From: Sulfurovum sp.
GTDB lineage: Bacteria > Campylobacterota > Campylobacteria > Campylobacterales > Sulfurovaceae
Direction: 5' to 3'
NCBI GenBank assembly: GCA_015490315.1
Contig: WFYB01000096.1
Span: 1-8,684 of the forward strand
DNA length: 8,684 nt
Shown one piece after another: positions 5,564 to 8,684 of this stretch. The position numbers and the translations under genes were made by a program. The notes beneath the pieces were generated by a model. That model searched no databases. It had not been told where the DNA came from and saw nothing but the letters and a program-made list of their open reading frames with translations. Each line of letters starts with the position of its first letter. Within the stretch, counting starts at the first letter, position 1.

Positions 5564-5718
5564 GTTTTGGTGATATACTCTATGTGATCGCGATGGGTAT
5601 CTTCGTCTTTCTTACCTTCGGCATCATACGCAACTACTACAAAAGCAAATTTGATGATGAGGGGCAGCGTATCGATATGCAAGAGAAAAAGATCTCAGAG
5701 GAGCGAGAAGAAAAGTAG
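5560..5718 (+). CDS. Small single-pass membrane protein, function unknown (52 residues)
   Basis: ATG at 5560 overlaps the trmL stop as ATGA, with TGGAG eight bases upstream, and the frame runs to TAG at 5716. The product begins MSFGDILYVIAMGIFVFLTF: residues about 5-23 form one uninterrupted hydrophobic helix. RNYYKSK follows directly, so by the positive-inside rule the C-terminus should face the cytoplasm. The last 22 residues are highly charged (DDEGQRIDMQEKK, then ISEEREEK) and probably helical or coiled-coil. The ATGA overlap, ribosome binding site and coherent membrane topology argue for a real gene translated together with trmL. I do not recognise the family. Its shape resembles small accessory subunits of membrane complexes, but nothing here points to a partner. 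Confidence 0.8.
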   Translation: MSFGDILYVIAMGIFVFLTFGIIRNYYKSKFDDEGQRIDMQEKKISEEREEK

Positions 5719-5735
5719 AGACTCTTCTTGTGCGT

Positions 5736-6509
5736 TTAGCGTCGTCTGTAGGGACTTCGCTGATAGATGGCAAGTGCTTTTGGCATCAGACGTTTGAGAT
5801 TGGCGATACGGTGACCGGGGTTGGGGTGTGTGGAGAGATACTCCGGGATACGCTGTCCCGATCTGCCAAATTTGTTCCAGAAACTCAGTGCGGCTCTCGG
5901 ATCGTAGCCCGCTTTTGCCATGAGCATCAGACCGATGCTGTCTGCTTCAAGCTCCTGCTCTCTTGAGTGGGGTCTGAGGTAGCCGAGTGTTGCCCCCTGT
6001 CTATAGACCTGAGTGACAGTCTGTGCTGTATTTTGGTTAACTCCCGCTACCCCCATGCCTACCTGCAGAAGTGCACCGATCAGCCCTGCTTTTTGCTGTC
6101 TTTGTGCCCCTTTGATGCCATGGGATTTCAGTGCGTGTGCCACTTCGTGCGCTACGACCACGGCGAGCTCATCTTCATTGGCGGCATAGCGGAAGAGCCC
6201 GCTGTAGACAAAGACTTTGCCTCCGGGAAGTACGAAAGCGTTGGCGACTTTGGGGTTGTCGACAAGATGGTACCGCCATCGGAAGTCACGGCGTCCCGAT
6301 ACTCTGGCGATACGTGATCCCACGTTGACTACTGCACGATAGAGTCTGCCGCTGTGGATAGTCCGTACCTTGCTAAGTACTTGACGCTCCTGCTGTGCCC
6401 CTATGCTGTTCTCCTGCTGGGGAGAGACTTTGGCGGCAGGTACGTTGGCACATCCGGAAAAGGCAAGCATACTTAGTCCGATGAGGGTAGATGTCAGTAG
6501 TTTTTTCAT
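5736..6509 (-). CDS. M48-family zinc metalloprotease, predicted lipoprotein
   Basis: A 257-residue predicted periplasmic protease anchored by lipid, related to the BepA/LoiP/Oma1 group that degrades or helps fold misassembled envelope proteins. The N-terminus MKKLLTSTLIGLSMLAFSGC is a lipoprotein signal with Cys20 as the lipidated residue; the -3 position is Phe rather than the preferred Leu. The protease domain has FVLPGGKVFVYSGLF at about 92-106, the zinc motif HEVAH at 121-125 (catalytic Glu122), and an EXXXD motif at 186-190 (ELEAD) whose Glu186 is the likely third zinc ligand, followed by STHPNPGHRI at 226-235. A short glycine-rich hydrophobic stretch lies at 141-158. No TPR domain follows, unlike BepA, so it is closer to LoiP in size. 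Start ATG has AAAGGA six bases upstream. The substrate is unknown. Confidence 0.92.
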   Translation of the reverse strand: MKKLLTSTLIGLSMLAFSGCANVPAAKVSPQQENSIGAQQERQVLSKVRTIHSGRLYRAVVNVGSRIARVSGRRDFRWRYHLVDNPKVANAFVLPGGKVFVYSGLFRYAANEDELAVVVAHEVAHALKSHGIKGAQRQQKAGLIGALLQVGMGVAGVNQNTAQTVTQVYRQGATLGYLRPHSREQELEADSIGLMLMAKAGYDPRAALSFWNKFGRSGQRIPEYLSTHPNPGHRIANLKRLMPKALAIYQRSPYRRR

Positions 6510-6539
6510 TCTTTTTCCTTTGTTTTACTTCTTCAAAAA

Positions 6540-6548
6540 ATTATAACA
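6540..6548 (-). promoter_or_regulatory. Extended -10 promoter element for the M48 lipoprotein gene
   Basis: The minus strand reads TGTTATAAT: a perfect TATAAT (6540-6545) preceded by the TGn of an extended -10. It is about 30 bases before the gene's ATG, with AAAGGA at 6516-6521 between them. No clear -35 hexamer is present, which an extended -10 can tolerate. Confidence 0.6.
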
Positions 6549-6593
6549 AAGTTACATTAAACACAATAAACCTGCCATTTACTAACTTTTCGA

Positions 6594-6611
6594 TAAAATA
6601 TTAGCCATAAT
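6594..6611 (+). promoter_or_regulatory. Candidate -10 boxes for glyS
   Basis: TAAAAT (6594-6599) and CATAAT (6606-6611) both lie at a usable distance from the glyS ATG; neither has a good -35 partner at 16-18 bases. CATAAT is part of a 10-bp palindrome CATAATTATG (6606-6615). I cannot choose between them from sequence alone. The glyS ribosome binding site is AGGA at 6621-6624, eight bases before the ATG. Confidence 0.35.
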
Positions 6612-6632
6612 TATGCCTATAGGACACATCAA

Positions 6633-8681
6633 ATGACAAAACCGTTACTCATCGAGATCGGGGTAGAAGAACTGCCTGCTATTCCGCTGCTGAAGATCAC
6701 CAAAAATATCGAAGAGAGTTGGAAGAAGCTTCTGGGGGAGTACAAACTTGAGAATCCGTTTGATTTCATCTATACGCCCAGACGTCTTGTGCTCAAGCAT
6801 GATGCGATGCCGCTCAAGCAGGAGGACAGTACTGTAGAGCTTATGGGACCTCCTGTTGCCGCTGCGATCAAGGATGGTGAGCCTACGCAGGCAGGTCTGG
6901 GCTTTGCAAGGAAGTGCGGTGTGGACTTTGATGCGCTTGGGCGCGCGGAAAATAACGGCAGAGAGGTACTCTACTTCAAAAAAGAGGAGCAGGGTACTCA
7001 GACGAGTGAACTGCTTGAAGAGATGATACACAAGTGGATCACCTCTATGTCTTTTGGCAAGATGATGCGATGGGGAGCACGTAAAGAGGAGTTCATCCGT
7101 CCTGTCAGATGGCTGCAGGTACGTTTGGGTGAGCACTCTGTCCCTGTAGAGCTCTTCGGGGTTAGGAGCGGTACACAGACACACGTCCACCGTATGGTAA
7201 GCTATGATGCCATAGAGGTACCCGATATCCAAAGCTATGAGGAGGTACTCCAAGAGGGCGCGGTAGTACTGCATCCACATGAGCGGGAGGGTATGATCCT
7301 TGCGGAGTTTGATGCGATCGAGGAGAGAGAAAAGCTCCTGATTGAGAGAGACAAAGCACTGCTGGCAGAGGTCGTAGCGATCACGGAAAACCCTAAGGCT
7401 CTACTCGGGAGTTTCGATCCGCTCTTTTTGGAGTTGCCTCCTGAAGTGATCATCACCTCCATGAAAGAGCATCAGCGCTACTTCCCTGTTTTTGAGAACG
7501 GCAAGCTCACCAACCGATTTGTCGTCGTGAGCAATGCCTATACCGATGACTACAGTAAAGTCGTCGCAGGCAACGAACGTGTCCTCAAACCGAGACTCTC
7601 CGATGCACTCTTTTTCTATCACAATGACCTCAAAAAGGGTCTGAGTACTGAAGGGCTCGAGAAGGTGCAGTTCATCGACGGACTGGGCACATTGGCAGAC
7701 AAGATCGAGCGTGAGAAAAACATCGCTATGCGTCTGCTCGGGCTCTATATGGAGAAAGTAGAAGCCCAAACAGGCAAAGCCAATGCCGAGCTTGAGAAAC
7801 TGATGGATAGAGCTGTGGAACTTGCCAAGGCAGATCTGATGAGCGAAATGGTCTATGAGTTTACGGAGCTTCAGGGGCTGATGGGCTACTACTATGCCAA
7901 AGCGCTCGGAGAGGATCCTTTGGTCTACAACGCGATCAAAGAGCAGTATATGCCAGTTGGTGAGGGTGCCGATCTGCCAAGCTCGATCTTCTCAAGTATC
8001 GTAGCGATGAGTATCAAGCTCGATACCCTGCTGGGGCTTTTCAGTGTTGGTAAGATCCCTACGGGAAGTAAAGACCCCTTCGCACTCCGCCGTGCGGTCA
8101 ATGGGATTGTGCGTATCGTTACTGCCTACGATCTGCCTTTTGATATCGACGATATTATCGCGCTGCTCAAAGGGCAGTATCAGGATTTTGATATTGAGCT
8201 GCTCAAAGCATTTATCATCGAGCGTATCAACAAGTCGCTCGATGCCAACCCTTCTGTGATCGCCGCAGTACTTGCAAGCGGCGAGAGAGATATCAACGAG
8301 ATCGCCAAGAAGGTAGCCGCTCTCAATGAGATCGTCAGCGAAGAGAGCTTCAAAGAGCAGTTCTCGACCTTCAAGCGTGTTGCCAATATCTCCAAAGATG
8401 TCGACCTGGATGCGCCGCTGCCTATCGATACTTCGCTCTTTAGCGAGGATGCAGAGATCAGTCTCTATAACGCCTATGAAAAAGTGGTCAATCAGGACTA
8501 CCCGAACTACAAAACCAAACTCGAAGCACTCTTTGGTCTCAAGCGTGAGTTGGATAGCTACTTTGATGATGTGATGGTCAATACTGAAGATGAGGCGTTG
8601 AGAAAGAACCGCCTCAATATGATCGGCTCCATCTACAAAACATTCAGGGATATTGCGGATATCAAAGAGATTACGGTTTAG
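6633..8681 (+). CDS. glyS: Glycine--tRNA ligase beta subunit GlyS
   Basis: This is the large subunit of the alpha2beta2 bacterial glycyl-tRNA synthetase. The alpha chain (GlyQ) activates glycine; the beta chain binds tRNA-Gly. It has 682 residues (E. coli 689) and is complete. Visible: the N-terminal family signature LLIEIGVEELPA (5-16); KEEFIRPVRW (151-160); GNERVLKPRLSDALFFY (313-329); FIDGLGTLADKIEREKN (347-363); the HD-like domain block KADLMSEMVYEFTELQG (399-415); and IPTGSKDPFALRRAVNGIVRI (475-495). The last ~100 residues are the helical DALR-type anticodon-binding domain (NAYEKVVNQDYPNY, ending RNRLNMIGSIYKTFRDIADI in altered form). No glyQ lies upstream, so the alpha chain must be encoded elsewhere, or less likely just past the right edge. 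It is divergent from the protease gene. Confidence 0.97.
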   Translation: MTKPLLIEIGVEELPAIPLLKITKNIEESWKKLLGEYKLENPFDFIYTPRRLVLKHDAMPLKQEDSTVELMGPPVAAAIKDGEPTQAGLGFARKCGVDFDALGRAENNGREVLYFKKEEQGTQTSELLEEMIHKWITSMSFGKMMRWGARKEEFIRPVRWLQVRLGEHSVPVELFGVRSGTQTHVHRMVSYDAIEVPDIQSYEEVLQEGAVVLHPHEREGMILAEFDAIEEREKLLIERDKALLAEVVAITENPKALLGSFDPLFLELPPEVIITSMKEHQRYFPVFENGKLTNRFVVVSNAYTDDYSKVVAGNERVLKPRLSDALFFYHNDLKKGLSTEGLEKVQFIDGLGTLADKIEREKNIAMRLLGLYMEKVEAQTGKANAELEKLMDRAVELAKADLMSEMVYEFTELQGLMGYYYAKALGEDPLVYNAIKEQYMPVGEGADLPSSIFSSIVAMSIKLDTLLGLFSVGKIPTGSKDPFALRRAVNGIVRIVTAYDLPFDIDDIIALLKGQYQDFDIELLKAFIIERINKSLDANPSVIAAVLASGERDINEIAKKVAALNEIVSEESFKEQFSTFKRVANISKDVDLDAPLPIDTSLFSEDAEISLYNAYEKVVNQDYPNYKTKLEALFGLKRELDSYFDDVMVNTEDEALRKNRLNMIGSIYKTFRDIADIKEITV

Positions 8682-8684
8682 GCT

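Noticed and set aside
5698..5724. Possible terminator between the small membrane protein gene and the M48 gene
   Set aside because: AAG.AGA/TCT.CTT pairing has a mismatch, a 3-base loop and no T-tract; too weak to list.
5730..6317. Plus-strand frames opposite the M48 protease gene
   Set aside because: The protease frame has a signal peptide, HEXXH and EXXXD in order; the opposite frames are Cys-rich nonsense.
1..8684. Mobile element, defence or biosynthetic cluster
   Set aside because: No transposase, integrase, toxin-antitoxin, nuclease or CRISPR repeat was seen; genes are standard housekeeping with even codon use and short gaps.

Overview
The window looks like a gene-dense chromosomal segment of a Campylobacterota bacterium, most like the Sulfurovum/Sulfurimonas group. 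I infer this from the protein sequences (a 615-residue RpoD, a 168-residue LeuD with a TTG start, an archaeal-type short LeuD next to LeuB, and GlyS with no adjacent GlyQ) and from the AT-rich, T-tract promoters. No database search was possible, so the assignment is by recognition only. Almost every base belongs to a recognisable housekeeping gene. I see no mobile element, phage gene, CRISPR array, tRNA, rRNA or defence system.

Layout. Positions 3-473 (+) hold the 3' end of a biotin carboxylase subunit (AccC/PycA type). It converges on rpoD (495-2342, -), the primary sigma factor. A 170-bp AT-rich divergent region (2343-2512) carries promoters for rpoD on one side and for the leucine genes on the other. 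Then comes a plus-strand run: leuD (2513-3019) and leuB (3022-4089) for leucine synthesis, purU (4128-4964) for formyl-tetrahydrofolate hydrolysis, a structured ~100-bp spacer holding a possible 32-codon ORF, trmL (5066-5563) for wobble-base methylation of tRNA, and an unannotated-looking 52-residue single-pass membrane protein (5560-5718) overlapping the trmL stop. This run meets a convergent gene for an M48 zinc-metalloprotease lipoprotein (5736-6509, -). A second divergent region (6510-6632) separates it from glyS (6633-8681, +), the beta chain of glycyl-tRNA synthetase.

How the genes fit together. leuD and leuB form a clear functional pair, 2 bp apart. purU, trmL and the small membrane protein follow in the same direction with short gaps, so one transcript from the strong-looking promoter at 2439-2467 could cover 2474-5718. 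Their functions (leucine synthesis, one-carbon metabolism, tRNA modification) do not form one pathway.

The points most worth a second look are small ones: the overlooked membrane protein, the palindrome-rich spacer before trmL flanked by TTAGG repeats, a 7-bp tandem repeat just upstream of purU, and the compact rpoD/leuD promoter region in which a -35 box overlaps a perfect TTGACA on the other strand. I found no convincing new multi-gene system.
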